64,000 nucleotides of DNA, taken from the NCBI GenBank assembly GCA_030268105.1, contig BSDZ01000022.1:2273001-2337000 (forward strand), given 5' to 3'. The position numbers and the translations under genes were made by a program. Each line of letters opens with the position of its first letter. Position 1 is the first letter of the stretch. Below, in pieces: positions 40,318 to 53,070 of this stretch. Source of the stretch: Volvox africanus (Eukaryota; Chlorophyta; Chlorophyceae; Chlamydomonadales; Volvocaceae). The notes under the pieces are model-generated. The model ran no database searches. It worked only from the letters and a program-made list of their open reading frames with translations, and was not told where the DNA came from.

Positions 40318-40711
40318 CATGCCCGGGTTCCTGCGGAGGGGGCACCACCTGGGATTTCTGAACTAACGCGTGGTCGGTGGTCATCCTTACGGCCAGCCGT
40401 TAAGGCATTGTTGCCTTGTGTACTTGGACACATCGAGCGAGTCATTGCGCGACGCATCACGCTTGACGGACGCACGGGACTTCTCTGCTTCGACCCGTTG
40501 TGTAATTTGTTTACACCTCGCCGTCCCCTGTCGTCTATCGATCTGTCTAACCACGTGGTTTTGTTCATCCCCTCGTCTCTGCGTGAGATGTCGGAACAGT
40601 TGGCCATATACAGGAGATGTAGGCGTCAATATCCAGGCACTGCCGCATGTGTATTACTCCCTCCTTTCTGTCGGCGCAAAGCAGAGGCATCGTTAAGGGG
40701 TATGCGGCATG
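40318..40711 (+). pseudogene. pol: A4 pol, N-terminal piece (Dam-like domain), interrupted by A5
   Basis: In frame with gag after TAG. Contains the Dam-like domain (ITLD, FIPSS, CVLLPPF) up to GMRHV, where A5 begins at 40712. The ORF then reads on into the A5 LTR to 40941. Pol resumes at 48183. Confidence 0.9.
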
Positions 40712-41535
40712 TGTTGTACCTCTCGTTCGCGTTTGCTCATGAGTATCTGCACGTCTGGAGACTTTCGACACCGATGCGCGAGCACTTGCAAGTACAGCAA
40801 GGCAAGCGAGAGCAAACAGAGACAGCGGAAGACTTCAAGACGAAGAGAGATATAACTTACGGTCTTACAGATCGGAATGATGCAATGGACGAAATCGCCG
40901 TCAGCGCCGGAAGCAAGCAATCATCACGCGGCGGTGATTAGCGAAGTTCAGGCTTGGCTCGGGCTAAGTAGGATAATGTATAGAAATAGTAATGTAGAAC
41001 ACACAAGTGTTCTCCGGTATCGAATGTCTTGTGTAGCTTAGCCGTCCTCGCATCTGTTATACTCGCAGCATCGCAATGCCGTACGATTCACATTAGGAGG
41101 CCGATCCTAGATGTGACAACCCTACTGCGTCTAGGCGATGTCTACGTATAACAACGTATAAGCCTTTCCGGCATTCGCATGGTGCAAGGGTCCGGATAAC
41201 GATATCCGGTTGCAGGGCATGCATCGCGACAAGTGCGGCGCTCTCAACGTGTGCTTTAATGAAGTAATATTATATCAGATAATATTACTTATCGTTTCGT
41301 AGCACGAGCATAATGCGCACTTCCATGCTTCGGGCTTTCATGCATGCTAGGCGGATTTGCCATGATGCGATGTCGCGATGGATAATGACAACATGACAAA
41401 TGCATATATAAATGTACACGAATACATTTATATCATGCAGATTCATTCATATGCAATGCGTTCATCACAAAAGCACTTCGCCTCGTAGGATCGCGTCGAC
41501 CTACGCGTCGGCGGGAAATGAACCGTAGCACAACA
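40712..41535 (-). repeat. A5 3' LTR
   Basis: 824 bp; shares private variants with the A5 5' LTR (GGCTTGGCTCGGG, TAATGTATAGAAATAG), confirming the pair. Confidence 0.96.
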
Positions 41536-41550
41536 ATTATCCCCCCTCCC
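41536..41550 (-). promoter_or_regulatory. A5 polypurine tract
   Basis: GGGAGGGGGGATAAT on the minus strand, directly upstream of the 3' LTR. Confidence 0.85.
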
Positions 41551-41594
41551 GTATGCAGCGTCCTCGCTGCATCATACAGCATCGACTGCAGGGG

Positions 41595-44500
41595 TTATTG
41601 GGCTTGCGTGGCACGTTTGCGGGCTTCTTCGAGCAGGGGTTTCATGTCCTGTGAGAAGTTGCGTGCCGGTTCCCATGAGTTGTGCTCGTCGGTATACCCT
41701 GTCCACTTAACCAAGTACTCGTGTACTGTTCGCTTACGTCGGTGTCGGCCCACACGACGCGCGCGATAATCTAACACCCGCTCCACATCGTAAAACTTCT
41801 GTTTACCAGCGATCCAGGTCTCGGGAACTGGTTCGATCGCTGTGGGGGCGTTAGCAGGCTCAGGGACGGGTTCCGTACTACGATACGGACGAACAAGCGA
41901 TACGTGAAACGTGGGGTGAATGGTCATATCAGTGGGCAATGCAAGCTCCACAGCCACATTCCCAACCATGCGCACGACAGGATACGGACCAATCCAGCGG
42001 GGTAAGAGTTTTCGGGATCCGTCGGCCAAGGAACGCAAGTTCTTGGTGCTTAGCAACACGAGTTGCCCCTCCGAAAACGTCACATCCTGCTTGGATTTGT
42101 TATAGTATTCCGTCGTTCGTTGCTGCGCCGCGTCCAAACACGACTTCGCGTCTGTGATTCGGGACATAAAAGACTTGGCAAAAAGTTTAGCAGCAGGCAC
42201 GTTCACTTCCAACTCACACCACACGGGTAGCGCGGGATGAAACCCGTAGTTAAGAAAGAACGGACTTTTGCCTGTAGAGCGGTTAACAGCATTGTTAAGC
42301 GCGAATTCTGCCGCAGTCAAATATGTATCCCAAACAAGTGGTGTGCGACCAGCATAATTGCGCAACATATCACCCAACGTGCGGTTTGTGCGTTCGGTTT
42401 GACCATCAGTCTGCGGGTGATACGCTGTGCTCAGGTTGACGCGCATGCCAACTAGTTTGCAGAGCGCTTCCCAAAACTTAGACGTGAACTGTCCACCGCG
42501 GTCCGAGATCACATTTTTGGGAACCCCGTGTAACCGAACCACATTGTCGGAAAACAAACGTGCGGTTTGCTCAGCCGTGCAGGATGATGTGCATGGTGCT
42601 AGGTGAACCATCTTAGTCAGACGATCGACCATTACGAACACCGCATCGTATCCCCCCTCAGTTTTGGGCAGCGCGACTACGAAGTCCATGGAAACACTTT
42701 CCCAAGGCGCATCCGGGACAGGCAACGGTTGCAACAACCCATGGCCCTTACCGGACAAAGCCTTATTGCGCTGGCACAGACTGCATGTCTGGACGAAGTT
42801 TGCCACATCCTTAGCCAAACGAGGCCACCAAAAGGAACGTTGCACCAACTCGATCAATCGCTTGCTACCAGGGTGTCCTGCTAACGGGTCCTCGTGGAAC
42901 CGCGCAAGGATGTCGTAGCGTAGCGCGTCGTCGTTCGGAACGACGATTTGCGTAGCTGCACCCTCCGTCCGTAGCCAAAGGCCATTCTGCTTGTGAAGGT
43001 TTTCTACATTAGCCGGCTCCGCGAACCAGGTGTCTGCATTGTAGGCAACCTTCAACCGCTCCGCGAGGTCCGTCGCGATCGGTACCTCCTCGCTACGCGG
43101 CCGCACGACAGGCGCTGCCAAAATTGCAGCGTGTAGCGACGGATGTCGACTGAGAGCATCGGCAATATTCAATTTACCAGAAATATACTCCCAGGTGCAG
43201 TTGAACCTAGCTAGATATTCCATCCACCTAGCTTGACGGCGGTTCAACGTCGGAACGTTTTGCAAAAACGTTAGGGGCTTGTGGTCAGTCTTTAAAGTAA
43301 ACGGGCGTCCCTCGAGGTAACAGCGCCATTCCTTTAAAGCATGCAGCACGGCCAGAAGCTCCTGTTCCCCGGTGGTGTAGCGAATCTCCGCACCAGAAAA
43401 CTTCTTACTCGTGAAAGCGATCGGTCGCCCTTCCTGTAACAATACAGCGCCGCTTCCAAATATTGAGGCATCAGACACTACCTCAACACGAAATGGCAAC
43501 GAGTAATCAGGGAATGCAAGGGTGACATCTTCGGCAACGATTCGTTTGAGCTCTTCGAATGCCCGCTGGCATTGCGACGTCCACGACTCGAGCGAAACGA
43601 AAACGCCTTTGCGAGTTAAGTTAGTAAGCGGGGCCGCAATGATGGAATATTTTTCAATGAACTTTCGGAAATAATTGGTCAAGCCAAGGAACTTACGCAG
43701 CTCCGTGAGGTTCTGAGGCGCGGGCCAATCGCGAACCACGGCGACCTTCCGCGGGTCCATCTTCACACCGGTGGCCGACACAATGTGACCCAAATATTCC
43801 ACCTGAGGCTGCGCCCAAAAGCATTTGGCGCGTTTAGCAAACAATTGCTCCCGCCTCATAACGTCGAGCACGAGCCGCAAATGCTCCAAGTGCTCCTCGC
43901 GCGTCTTAGAATATACTAAGATGTCATCCAGGTAGCAAACAACGAACCTGTCGATAAACGGCCTAAACATCCGGTCCATAACCGCCTGAAACGTTGCAGG
44001 GGCATTAGTCAAACCAAATGATAGGACCGTATACTCAAAGTGACCGAAGGGCGTCCGAAAAGCGGTTTTCGGGATATCAGAGGCAGCGATGCGAATCTGA
44101 TTGTAGCCCTGTTGTAAGTCAATTGAGGAAAAATAAGCCGAGCCCTTCAGCTTATCCAACAGGTCGTCAACACGTGGCAAAGGGTAGCGATTTTTCACCG
44201 TATTCGCATTTAACCCCCGGTAATCAATGCACATGCGCAAGGTCCCATCCTTCTTACCGACAAACAAAATCGGTGCAGAATACGGGGATGTGCTGGGGCG
44301 TATCATACCCTTCGCGAGCAAATCCGTCACCTGGCGCTTTACCTCATCCAGCTCCAATGGACTCAACCTGTACATTGGCCGGGCTGTAGGCTGCGCTCCA
44401 GGCATGAGAGGGATTGTGTGATCAACAGGACGCATAGGTGGTAGGCCAGGGATATCTTTAAAGACGTCCTCATACTGCGACAGTAGGGCCTCAACCTCAG

Positions 44501-45563
44501 GATCCGCAGAAATCTGCGCGGTGGTGACACAACAGCTCACCCGCGGCCTTAAAAGCAGTCCGTGGGCACCCTTCCGTAACAAACGGACGGCCTCCTTACG
44601 CCCGACTAGCTCTGGTTCGATTCGCGCGGCCATTGCGGTCACAGCGAAATTAACCATAGGCACCGCCTCAGTTTCGCCCTCCTTTGGTGTGACATGTTCG
44701 AACGACAGGAAAGGTACCTTAATCGACAGAGTACCCTTGCACATATGCAGGGTTGCGGTCTCCATGTCGATGCGCGCGCGGTACTGTCGTAATGTCGACG
44801 ACCCCATTATGTACGGTGCAGTCTCTGCTAAGCCCTGCAGCGCGTACGGCCGGGTCACAACACGCAAAGGGCCTATCGATAGGCTAAGGGTAATCCTGCC
44901 CACGATGGGATGCTTACCCCCGTCAGCAAGGGTAACCTGTGGACAATCAGACGACTCTGGGGACAACCCCAGCGCGTTCACCTCTGCGACAGAGATGAAG
45001 TCGTCGCTGGCACCGGTGTCAACAAGTGCCTTCAGAGTACGGCCATTCAAACCGATCTGAACCACAGGGACACGGTTATCTACGAGCGACTGCCCAGCAG
45101 ACAACGTCAGTGCACTTAAGGCGGGTCCGTAACCAACGGCACCCCCATCAGGAGCTTCGTACCAAACGTCAACCGAGTAGGATAGGTGTGGCCACGGAGC
45201 CAGCGTACCCTCCCGATCCACACCATTAAACAAAACGGTGCCCGGCTCGAACCGGTGGACATGCCGCATACCCCTTAACGATGCCTCTGCCTTGCGCCGA
45301 CAGAAAGCAGGGAGTAATACACATGCGGCAGTGCCTGGATATTGACGCCTACATCTCCTGTATATGGCCAACTGTTCCGACATCTCACGCAGAGACGAGG
45401 GGATGAACAAAACCACGTGGTTAGACAGATCGATAGACGACAGGGGACGGCGAGGTGTAAACAAATTACACAACGGGTCGAAGCAGAGAAGTCCCGTGCG
45501 TCCGTCAAGCGTGATGCGTCGCGCAATGACTCGCTCGATGTGTCCAAGTACACAAGGAAACAA
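41595..45563 (-). CDS. pol: A5 Pol polyprotein (Dam-like, PR, RT, RNase H, IN, chromodomain)
   Basis: 1322 codons from the first ATG; the open frame extends upstream to the gag TAG (45657), consistent with readthrough. Dam-like domain about 5-135 with FIPSS at 53-57; protease DTGAS 182-186; RT with LQQGYNQ near 483 and YLDD 544-547; RNase H Asp698, Glu734, Asp760; integrase zinc site His890, His897, Cys927, Cys930 and catalytic Asp960, Asp1021, Glu1057 (35 residues between the last two); GPY 1192-1194; chromodomain about 1258-1303. It processes Gag-Pol, copies element RNA in particles and integrates the cDNA in the nucleus. One odd residue is Ser1005 where other copies have Phe (ARLFSDN). Confidence 0.96.
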   Translation of the reverse strand: MFPCVLGHIERVIARRITLDGRTGLLCFDPLCNLFTPRRPLSSIDLSNHVVLFIPSSLREMSEQLAIYRRCRRQYPGTAACVLLPAFCRRKAEASLRGMRHVHRFEPGTVLFNGVDREGTLAPWPHLSYSVDVWYEAPDGGAVGYGPALSALTLSAGQSLVDNRVPVVQIGLNGRTLKALVDTGASDDFISVAEVNALGLSPESSDCPQVTLADGGKHPIVGRITLSLSIGPLRVVTRPYALQGLAETAPYIMGSSTLRQYRARIDMETATLHMCKGTLSIKVPFLSFEHVTPKEGETEAVPMVNFAVTAMAARIEPELVGRKEAVRLLRKGAHGLLLRPRVSCCVTTAQISADPEVEALLSQYEDVFKDIPGLPPMRPVDHTIPLMPGAQPTARPMYRLSPLELDEVKRQVTDLLAKGMIRPSTSPYSAPILFVGKKDGTLRMCIDYRGLNANTVKNRYPLPRVDDLLDKLKGSAYFSSIDLQQGYNQIRIAASDIPKTAFRTPFGHFEYTVLSFGLTNAPATFQAVMDRMFRPFIDRFVVCYLDDILVYSKTREEHLEHLRLVLDVMRREQLFAKRAKCFWAQPQVEYLGHIVSATGVKMDPRKVAVVRDWPAPQNLTELRKFLGLTNYFRKFIEKYSIIAAPLTNLTRKGVFVSLESWTSQCQRAFEELKRIVAEDVTLAFPDYSLPFRVEVVSDASIFGSGAVLLQEGRPIAFTSKKFSGAEIRYTTGEQELLAVLHALKEWRCYLEGRPFTLKTDHKPLTFLQNVPTLNRRQARWMEYLARFNCTWEYISGKLNIADALSRHPSLHAAILAAPVVRPRSEEVPIATDLAERLKVAYNADTWFAEPANVENLHKQNGLWLRTEGAATQIVVPNDDALRYDILARFHEDPLAGHPGSKRLIELVQRSFWWPRLAKDVANFVQTCSLCQRNKALSGKGHGLLQPLPVPDAPWESVSMDFVVALPKTEGGYDAVFVMVDRLTKMVHLAPCTSSCTAEQTARLFSDNVVRLHGVPKNVISDRGGQFTSKFWEALCKLVGMRVNLSTAYHPQTDGQTERTNRTLGDMLRNYAGRTPLVWDTYLTAAEFALNNAVNRSTGKSPFFLNYGFHPALPVWCELEVNVPAAKLFAKSFMSRITDAKSCLDAAQQRTTEYYNKSKQDVTFSEGQLVLLSTKNLRSLADGSRKLLPRWIGPYPVVRMVGNVAVELALPTDMTIHPTFHVSLVRPYRSTEPVPEPANAPTAIEPVPETWIAGKQKFYDVERVLDYRARRVGRHRRKRTVHEYLVKWTGYTDEHNSWEPARNFSQDMKPLLEEARKRATQAQ

Positions 45564-45656
45564 TGCCTTAACGGATGGCCGTAAGGATGACCACCGACCA
45601 CGCGTTAGTTCAGAAATCCCAGGTGGTGCCCCCTCCGCAGGAACCCGGGCAAGCCC

Positions 45657-46892
45657 CTATTTCGGCTGAGGTACAAACGGCGGCATTAGAGGGCAATCCT
45701 TCGTGGAATGATTCTCCGCACACCGTAGACAAACATTGGCCAATTTCCGACGCTCGAATTCGGAACGATTGCAATTCCATTTTGGCATAAATGTGTCGTC
45801 CGTACGAGTACGCTTCGCGTTGGGGTCGGAACGCTGTGCGGCTGCCGACGACGGCGCACCACCACGCTTCCTGTTCCTAGCTGGGTCCGAGCTCGGACCT
45901 GCTCCTACTGTACCACGGACACCCGAGCTAGCGCCCCCGCGCGCCTTGCGTTGCCCGTTGCTGCGTCGCGTCGCGGCAGTAGGCGTGGGGCGGGTCGCTC
46001 CGAGGTCCTGGTCGAGAGCCACAGCTTCCCCAAGCGGATCCTGCACTTGCACGGCATTTGCACGAGGGGCAGACTTGACTTCTTCCTCGCCGGCAAGGAG
46101 TCGTATCTCCGCGCCCTTAGCAAAAGCGACCAACGCGTCATACGACTTGATCTGCGCTCCAACCAAGTCAGTGGCGCACCATTTAGCCAAAAGTTTCGTT
46201 AGGCCTCGCCTAAACCAAAAGACACGCTCAGATTCGGTGAGGTCAGCAATGGGAGTCACAAGTGCTTCGAAGCGTGACTGGTACGCAGGTACATTTTCAT
46301 CCCGACGCATGTGGTAGCTACCGGCTGCCAAAGCGTTACGAGCTTCCACATCGCGTGCTTGAACCTCAGTAGCGAATCGTGCGAGCAAAGCGGCGACCAA
46401 CTCGTCAAAAGTATAGCTGCCCCGGGCGTTGGTCCAATTGCGATACCAGTCCTTCGCTGCGCCCTCGAGGGTGTTACCAACGAAGAGACACCTGATACCG
46501 TCATTATCGCCACCATGAACAGCTTGGAGGTACTTTTTAGCGTCACGCACGTACGCACGAGTTGCATCGGCTATGCTATGCCCTGGTGTCTTGTCGGTCA
46601 GCGAAATATTGAGCCTAGGAACGGGAATCGACAATCTCATCACCTCAGGGATGTCATCATGCCCTCGAGCTTGAGGTAATGGCAGAACCCTTGGTCCAGC
46701 AGTGTTGTCCATATTCGTGTCCACTGCTGAATGCGGCACAATTAAGTGAGCAGGGGTCTGAAGGAAAAGGGGCTCTTGAGTGGCTCGCGCGCCAACAGTC
46801 TCAAGACCTCTATCCGGCGCTCTAGCAGCTACAACGAAATCAGGTTGGCTAGCTAGGCTAGTGTGCGGCGTATCGTCGTGTTCCGCGGACAT
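45657..46892 (-). CDS. gag: A5 Gag polyprotein
   Basis: 411 codons, intact. Capsid-like region (KYLQAVHGGDND, AKDWYRNWTNARGSYTF, PAYQSRFEALVTPIADL), basic linker, zinc knuckle Cys388, Cys391, His395, Cys400. Ends PQPK-TAG-GGG. Closest to A3 Gag. With A5 pol it makes a potentially complete coding set. Confidence 0.95.
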   Translation of the reverse strand: MSAEHDDTPHTSLASQPDFVVAARAPDRGLETVGARATQEPLFLQTPAHLIVPHSAVDTNMDNTAGPRVLPLPQARGHDDIPEVMRLSIPVPRLNISLTDKTPGHSIADATRAYVRDAKKYLQAVHGGDNDGIRCLFVGNTLEGAAKDWYRNWTNARGSYTFDELVAALLARFATEVQARDVEARNALAAGSYHMRRDENVPAYQSRFEALVTPIADLTESERVFWFRRGLTKLLAKWCATDLVGAQIKSYDALVAFAKGAEIRLLAGEEEVKSAPRANAVQVQDPLGEAVALDQDLGATRPTPTAATRRSNGQRKARGGASSGVRGTVGAGPSSDPARNRKRGGAPSSAAAQRSDPNAKRTRTDDTFMPKWNCNRSEFERRKLANVCLRCAENHSTKDCPLMPPFVPQPK

Positions 46893-47195
46893 GGAGCACG
46901 AGACGATACCCTAGTTTTGCGTAATAGAAGCCGACTTCTATCGCAAAGGCAAGAGTACAAAGCGATTCGGTGAGCCTACCGACAGTATTCTTGAGAAGAT
47001 TCAGCAAACTCAGCAAGTAATTGCCCAGCTGAGTCCTGATCTCCGTAGTTTGGGCAATGAGAGTCGCCAACTGGCCCGGACGAACGCCGGTCTCAGTCGC
47101 CGCGGCAAGCAATGCCGGCGCACTGAGATTACCTGCGACTCAGAGCGTACACTTACACAACAAGTGCAGCAATCTAAGTAAAAGCAATTAAACAA

Positions 47196-47291
47196 TTACA
47201 AACCGGAAGCGGCGGCGTCCAAAACGGCGCGACCTAGGTCTTCGGCCAAAGTATCTAGCGGTCCTCGTGGTTCGTCGCTGGAACTCGCCAT
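47196..47291 (-). CDS. A5 leader ORF, 31 codons
   Basis: Same small ORF as in the other A copies, between primer site and gag. Possible first exon of gag or upstream ORF. Confidence 0.4.
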   Translation of the reverse strand: MASSSDEPRGPLDTLAEDLGRAVLDAAASGL

Positions 47292-47343
47292 AGAAAGAAC
47301 CTACTTCCGATTAGACAAAGAGAGACAGTTAGGCAACGAACCT

Positions 47344-47355
47344 GTCTCGATACCA
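47344..47355 (-). promoter_or_regulatory. A5 primer binding site
   Basis: TGGTATCGAGAC on the minus strand, three bases from the 5' LTR. Confidence 0.7.
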
Positions 47356-47358
47356 AAT

Positions 47359-48182
47359 TGTTGTACCTCTCGTTCGCGTTTGCTCATGAGTATCTGCACG
47401 TCTGGAGACTATCGACACCGATGCGCGAGCACTTGCAAGTACAGCAAGGCAAGCGAGAGCAAACAGAGACAGCGGAAGACTTCAAGACGAAGAGAGATAT
47501 AACTTACGGTCTTACAGATCGGAATGATGCAATGGACGAAATCGCCGTCAGCGCCGGAAGCAAGCAATCATCACGCGGCGGTGATTAGCGAAGTTCAGGC
47601 TTGGCTCGGGCTAAGTAGGATAATGTATAGAAATAGTAATGTAGAACACACAAGTGTTCTCCGGTATCGAATGTCTTGTGTAGCTTAGCCGTCCTCGCAT
47701 CTGTTATACTCGCAGCATCGCAATGCCGTACGATTCACATTAGGAGGCCGATCCTAGATGTGACAACCCTACTGCGTCTAGGCGATGTCTACGTATAACA
47801 ACGTATAAGCCTTTCCGGCATTCGCATGGTGCAAGGGTCCGGATAACGATATCCGGTTGCAGGGCATGCATCGCGACAAGTGCGGCGCTCTCAACGTGTG
47901 CTTTAATGAAGTAATATTATATCAGATAATATTACTTATCGTTTCGTAGCACGAGCATAATGCGCACTTCCATGCTTCGGGCTTTCATGCATGCTAGGCG
48001 GATTTGCCATGATGCGATGTCGCGATGGATAATGACAACATGACAAATGCATATATAAATGTACACGAATACATTTATATCATGCAGATTCATTCATATG
48101 CAATGCGTTCATCACAAAAGCACTTCGCCTCGTAGGATCGCGTCGACCTACGCGTCGGCGGGAAATGAACCGTAGCACAACA
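47359..48182 (-). repeat. A5 5' LTR
   Basis: 824 bp, TGTTGT...ACAACA. One clear difference from the 3' LTR (GAGACTATCG against GAGACTTTCG). Should contain the promoter; no standard box can be assigned with confidence. Confidence 0.96.
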
Positions 48183-51100
48183 GCATGTCCACCGGTTCGA
48201 GCCGGGCACCGTTTTGTTTAATGGTGTGGATTGGGAGGGTACGCTGGCTCCGTGGCCATGCCTATCCTACTCGGTTGACGTTTGGTACGAAGCTCCTGAT
48301 GGGGGTGCCGTTGGTTACGGACCCGCCTTAAGTGCACTGACGTTGTCTGCCGGGCATTCGCTCGTAGATAACCGTGTCCCTGTGGTTCAGATCGGTTTGA
48401 ATGGCCGTACTCTGAAGGCACTTGTTGACACCGGTGCCAGCGACGACTTCATCTCTGTCGCAGAGGTGAACGCGCTGGGGTTGTCCCCAGAGTCGTCTGA
48501 TTGTCCACAGGTTACCCTTGCTGACGGGGGTAAGCATCCCATCGTGGGCAGGATTACCCTTAGCCTATCGATAGGCCCTTTGCGTGTTGTGACCCGGCCG
48601 TACGTGCTGCAGGGCTTAGCAGAGACTGCACCGTACATAATGGGGTCGTCGACATTACGACAGTACCGCGCGCGCATCGACATGGAGACCGCAACCCTGC
48701 ATATGTGCAAGGGTACTCTGTCGATTAAGGTACCTTTCCTGTCGTTCGAACATGTCACACCAAAGGAGGGCGAAACTGAGGCGGTGCCTATGGTTAATTT
48801 CGCTGTGACCGCAATGGCCGCGCGAATCGAACCAGAGCTAGTCGGGCGTAAGGAGGCCGTCCGTTTGTTACGGAAGGGTGCCCACGGACTGCTTTTAAGG
48901 CCGCGGGTGAGCTGTTGTGTCACCACCGCGCAGATTTCTGCGGATCCTGAGGTTGAGGCCCTACTGTCGCAGTATGAGGACGTCTTTAAAGATATCCCTG
49001 GCCTACCACCTATGCGTCCTGTTGATCACACAATCCCTCTCATGCCTGGAGCGCAGCCTACAGCCCGGCCAATGTACAGGTTGAGTCCATTGGAGCTGGA
49101 CGAGGTAAAGCGCCAGGTGACGGATTTGCTCGCGAAGGGTATGATACGCCCCAGCACATTCCCGTATTCTGCACCGATTTTGTTTGTCGGTAAGAAGGAT
49201 GGGACCTTGCGCATGTGCATCGATTACCGGGGGTTAAATGCGAATACGGTGAAAAATCGCTACCCTTTGCCACGCGTTGACGACCTGTTGGATAAGCTGA
49301 AGGGCTCGGCTTATTTTTCCTCAATTGACTTACAACAGGGCTACAATCAGATTCGCATCGCTGCCTCTGATATCCCGAAAACCGCTTTTCGGACGCCCTT
49401 CGGTCACTTTGAGTATACGGTCCTATCATTTGGTTTGACTAATGCCCCTGCAACGTTTCAGGCGGTTATGGACCGGATGTTTAGGCCGTTTATCGACAGG
49501 TTCGTTGTTTGCTACCTGGATGACATCTTGGTATATTCTAAGACGCGCGAGGAGCACTTGGAGCATTTGCGGCTCGTGCTCGACGTTATGAGGCGGGAGC
49601 AATTGTTTGCTAAACGCGCCAAATGCTTTTGGGTGCAGCCTCAGGTGGAATATTTGGGCCACATTGTGTCGGCCACCGGTGTGAAGATGGACCCGCGGAA
49701 GGTCGCCGTGGTTCGCGATTGGCCCGCGCCTCAGAACCTCACGGAGCTGCGTAAGTTCCTTGGCTTGACCAATTATTTCCGAAAGTTCATTGAAAAATAT
49801 TCCATCATTGCGGCCCCGCTTACTAACTTAACTCGCAAAGGCGTTTTCGTTTCGCTCGAGTCGTGGACGTCGCAATGCCAGCGGGCATTCGAAGAGCTCA
49901 AACGAATCGTTGCCGAAGATGTCACCCTTGCATTCCCTGATTACTCGTTGCCATTTCGTGTTGAGGTAGTGTCTGATGCCTCAATATTTGGAAGCGGCGC
50001 TGTATTGTTACAGGAAGGGCGACCGATCGCCTTCACGAGTAGGAAGTTTTCTGGTGCGGAGATTCGCTACACCACCGGGGAACAGGAGCTTCTGGCCGTG
50101 CTGCATGCTTTAAAGGAATGGCGCTGTTACCTCGAGGGACGCCCGTTTACTTTAAAGACTGACCACAAGCCCCTAACGTTTTTGCAAAGCGTTCCGACGT
50201 TGAACCGCCGTCAAGCTAGGTGGATGGAATATCTAGCTAGGTTCAACTGCACCTGGGAGTATATTTCTGGTAAATTGAATATTGCCGATGCTCTCAGTCG
50301 ACATCCGTCGCTACACGCTGCAATTTTAGCAGCGCCCGTCGTGCGACCGCATAACGAGGAGGTGCCGATCGTGACGGACCTCGGGGAGCGGTTGAAGGTT
50401 GCCTACAATGCTGATGCCTGCTTCTCGGAGCCGGCTAATGTAGAAAACTTTCACAAGCAGAATGGCCTTTGGCTACAGACGGAGGGTGCAGCTACGCAAA
50501 TCGTTGTTCCGAACGATGACACGCTACGCTACGACATCCTTGCGCGGTTCCACGAGGACCCGTTAGCAGGACACCCTGGTAGCAAGCGGTTGGTCGACTT
50601 GGTGCAACGTTCCTTTTGGTGGCCTCGTTTGGCTAACGATGCGGCGAACTTCGTACAGACATGCAGTCTGTGCCAGCGCAATAAGGCTTTGTCCGGTAAG
50701 GGTCATGGGTTGTTGCAACCGTTGCCTGTCCCGGATGCGCCTTGGGAAAGTGTTTCCATGGACTTCGTAGTCGCGCTGCCCAAAACTGAGGGGGGATATG
50801 ATGCGGTGTTCGTAATGGTCGATCGCCTGACTAAGATGGTCCACCTAGCACCATGCACATCGTCCTGCACGGCTGAACAAACCGCACGTTTGTTTTTCGA
50901 CAATGTGGTTCGGTTACACGGGGTTCCCAAAAATGTGATCTCGGACCGCGGTGGACAGTTCACGTCTAAGTTTTGGGAAGCGCTCTGCAAACTAGTTGGC
51001 ATGCGCGTCAACCTGAGCACGGCGTATCACCCGCAGACTGATGGTCAAACCGAACGCACAAACCGCACGTTGGGTGATATGTTGCGCAATTATGCTGGTC

Positions 51101-51852
51101 GCACACCACTTGTTTGGGATACATATTTGACTGCGGCAGAATTCGCGCTTAACAATGCTGTTAACCGCTCTACAGGCAAAAGTCCGTTCTTTCTTAACTA
51201 CGGGTTTCATCCCGCGCTACCCGTGTGGCGTGAGTTGGAAGTGAACGTGCCTGCTGCTAAACTTTTTGCCAAGTCGTTTATGTCCCGAATCACAGACGCG
51301 AAGTCGTGTTTGGACGCGGCGCAGCAACGAACGACGGAATACTATAACAAATCTAAGCAGGATGTGACGTTTTCGGAAGGGCAACTCGTGTTGCTAAGCA
51401 CCAAGAACTTGCGTTCCTTGGCCGACGGATCCCGAAAACTCTTACCCCGCTGGATTGGCCCGTATCCTGTCGTGCGCATGGTTGGGAATGTGGCTGTGGA
51501 GCTTGCATTGCCCACTGATATGACCATTCACCCCACGTTTCACGTATCGCTTGTTCGTCCGTATCGTGGTACGGAACCCGTCCCTGAGCCTGCTAACGCC
51601 CCCGCAGCGATAGAACCAGTTCCCGAGACCTGGATCGCTGGTAAACAGAAGTTTTACGATGTGGAGCGGGTGTTAGATTATCGCGCGCGTCGTGTGGGCC
51701 GACACCGACGTAAGCGAACAGTACACGAGTACTTGGTTAAGTGGACAGGGTATACCGACGAGCACAACTCATGGGAACCGGCACGCAACTTCTCACAGGA
51801 CATGAAACCCCTGCTCGAAGAAGCCCGCAAACGTGCCACACAAGCCCAATGA
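48183..51852 (+). pseudogene. pol: A4 pol, C-terminal part (end of Dam-like domain to chromodomain)
   Basis: Resumes after A5 (first five bases are the target copy). Open to the natural stop: end of Dam-like region ([10 protein letters not shown]), protease [18 protein letters not shown], RNase H, integrase ([26 protein letters not shown]), GPY and chromodomain. Small changes relative to A5 are RPSTFPYS for RPSTSPYS and a distinct linker [14 protein letters not shown] that it shares with A1. It has no internal stop, so it was disabled only by A5. Confidence 0.93.
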
Positions 51853-51911
51853 CCCCTGCAGTCGATGCTGTATGATGCAGCGAGGACGCTGCATACGGGA
51901 GGGGGGATAAT

Positions 51912-52735
51912 TGTTGTGCTACGGTTCATTTCCCGCCGACGCGTAGGTCGACGCGATCCTACGAGGCGAAGTGCTTTTGTGATGAACGCATTGCATATGA
52001 ATGAATCTGCATGATATAAATGTATTCGCATACATTTATATATGCATCTGGCATGTTGTCATTATCCATCGCGACATCGCATCATGGCAAATCCGCCTAG
52101 CATGCATGAATAACCGAAGCATTGAAGTGCGCATTATGCTCGTGCTACAAAACGATAAGTAATATTATCTGATATAATATTACTTCATTTAAGCACACGT
52201 TGAGAGCGCCGCACTCGTCGCGATACATGCCCTGCAACCGGATATCGTTATCCGGACCCTTGCATCATGTGAATGCCGGAAAGGCTTATACGTTGTTACG
52301 AGTAGACATCGCCCATACGCAGTAGGGTTGTCACATCTAGGATCGGCCTCCTAATGTGAATCGTACGGCACTGCGATGCTGCGAGTATAACAGATGCGAG
52401 GACGGCTAAGCTAGACAAGACATTCGATACCGGAGAACACTTGTGTGTTCTACATTACTATTACTATACGATACTCTACTTAGCCCGAGCTAAGCCTGAA
52501 CTTCGCTAATCACCGCCGCGTGATGATTGCTTGCTTCCGGCGCTGACGGCGATTTCGTCCATTGCATCATTCCGATCTGTAAGACCGTAAGTTATATCTC
52601 TCTTCGTCTTGAAGTCTTCCGCTGTCTCTGTTTGCTCTCGCTTGCCTTGCTGTACTTGCAAGTGCTCGCGCATCGGTGTCGATAGTCTCCAGACGTGCAG
52701 ATACTCATGAGCAAACGCGAACGAGAGGTACAACA
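51912..52735 (+). repeat. A4 3' LTR, with polypurine tract at 51897-51911
   Basis: 824 bp, preceded by GGGAGGGGGGATAAT. Followed by CGAGT and then family A gag sequence of A6 on the opposite strand. Confidence 0.95.
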
Positions 52736-53070
52736 CGAGTTGCATCGGCTATGCTATGCCCTGGTGTGTTGTCGGTCAGCGAAATATTGAGCCTAGGAAC
52801 GGGAATCGACAATCTCATCACCTCAGGGATGTCATCATGCCCTCGAGCTTGAGGTAATGGCAAAACCCTTGGTCCAGCAGTGTTGTCCATATTCGTGTTT
52901 ACTGCTGAATGCGGCACAATTAAGTGAGCAGGGGTCTGAAGGAAAAGGGGCTCTTGAGTGGCTCGCGCGCCAACAGTCTCAAGACCTCTATCCGGTGCTC
53001 TAGCAGCCACAACAAAATCGGGTTGGCTAGCTAGGCTAGTGTGCGGCGTATTGTCGTGTTCCACGGACAT
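52736..53070 (-). pseudogene. gag: A6 gag, N-terminal fragment
   Basis: Codons from MSVEHDNTPHTSL to GHSIADATR match other A Gags, then the frame runs into the A4 LTR and ends at 52705. The capsid and zinc knuckle are missing. Confidence 0.92.

Larger units (their letters stand above)
40712..48182 (-). mobile_element. Ty3/gypsy chromovirus, family A copy A5, complete and youngest
   Basis: 7471 bp, minus strand, inserted in A4 pol. Perfect target duplication GCATG at 40707-40711 and 48183-48187. Two 824-bp LTRs with only about one difference noticed between them. Gag and pol are full length and uninterrupted except for the family-wide UAG. This is the reference copy for family A and the best candidate for recent activity. 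Confidence 0.97.
37789..52735 (+). mobile_element. Ty3/gypsy chromovirus, family A copy A4, split by A5
   Basis: Plus-strand element with LTRs at 37789-38612 and 51912-52735. A5 is inserted in pol with target copy GCATG. Gag and pol are otherwise open. The right flank is CGAGT inside A6 gag, but the left flank is the 3' end of another A element, so the left side was exchanged by recombination. Confidence 0.92.

Noticed and set aside
41595..45563. Reassignment of UAG to an amino acid in the host
   Set aside because: The long intact pol ORFs contain no UAG inside; it occurs only at the gag-pol border, so a standard code with readthrough fits better.
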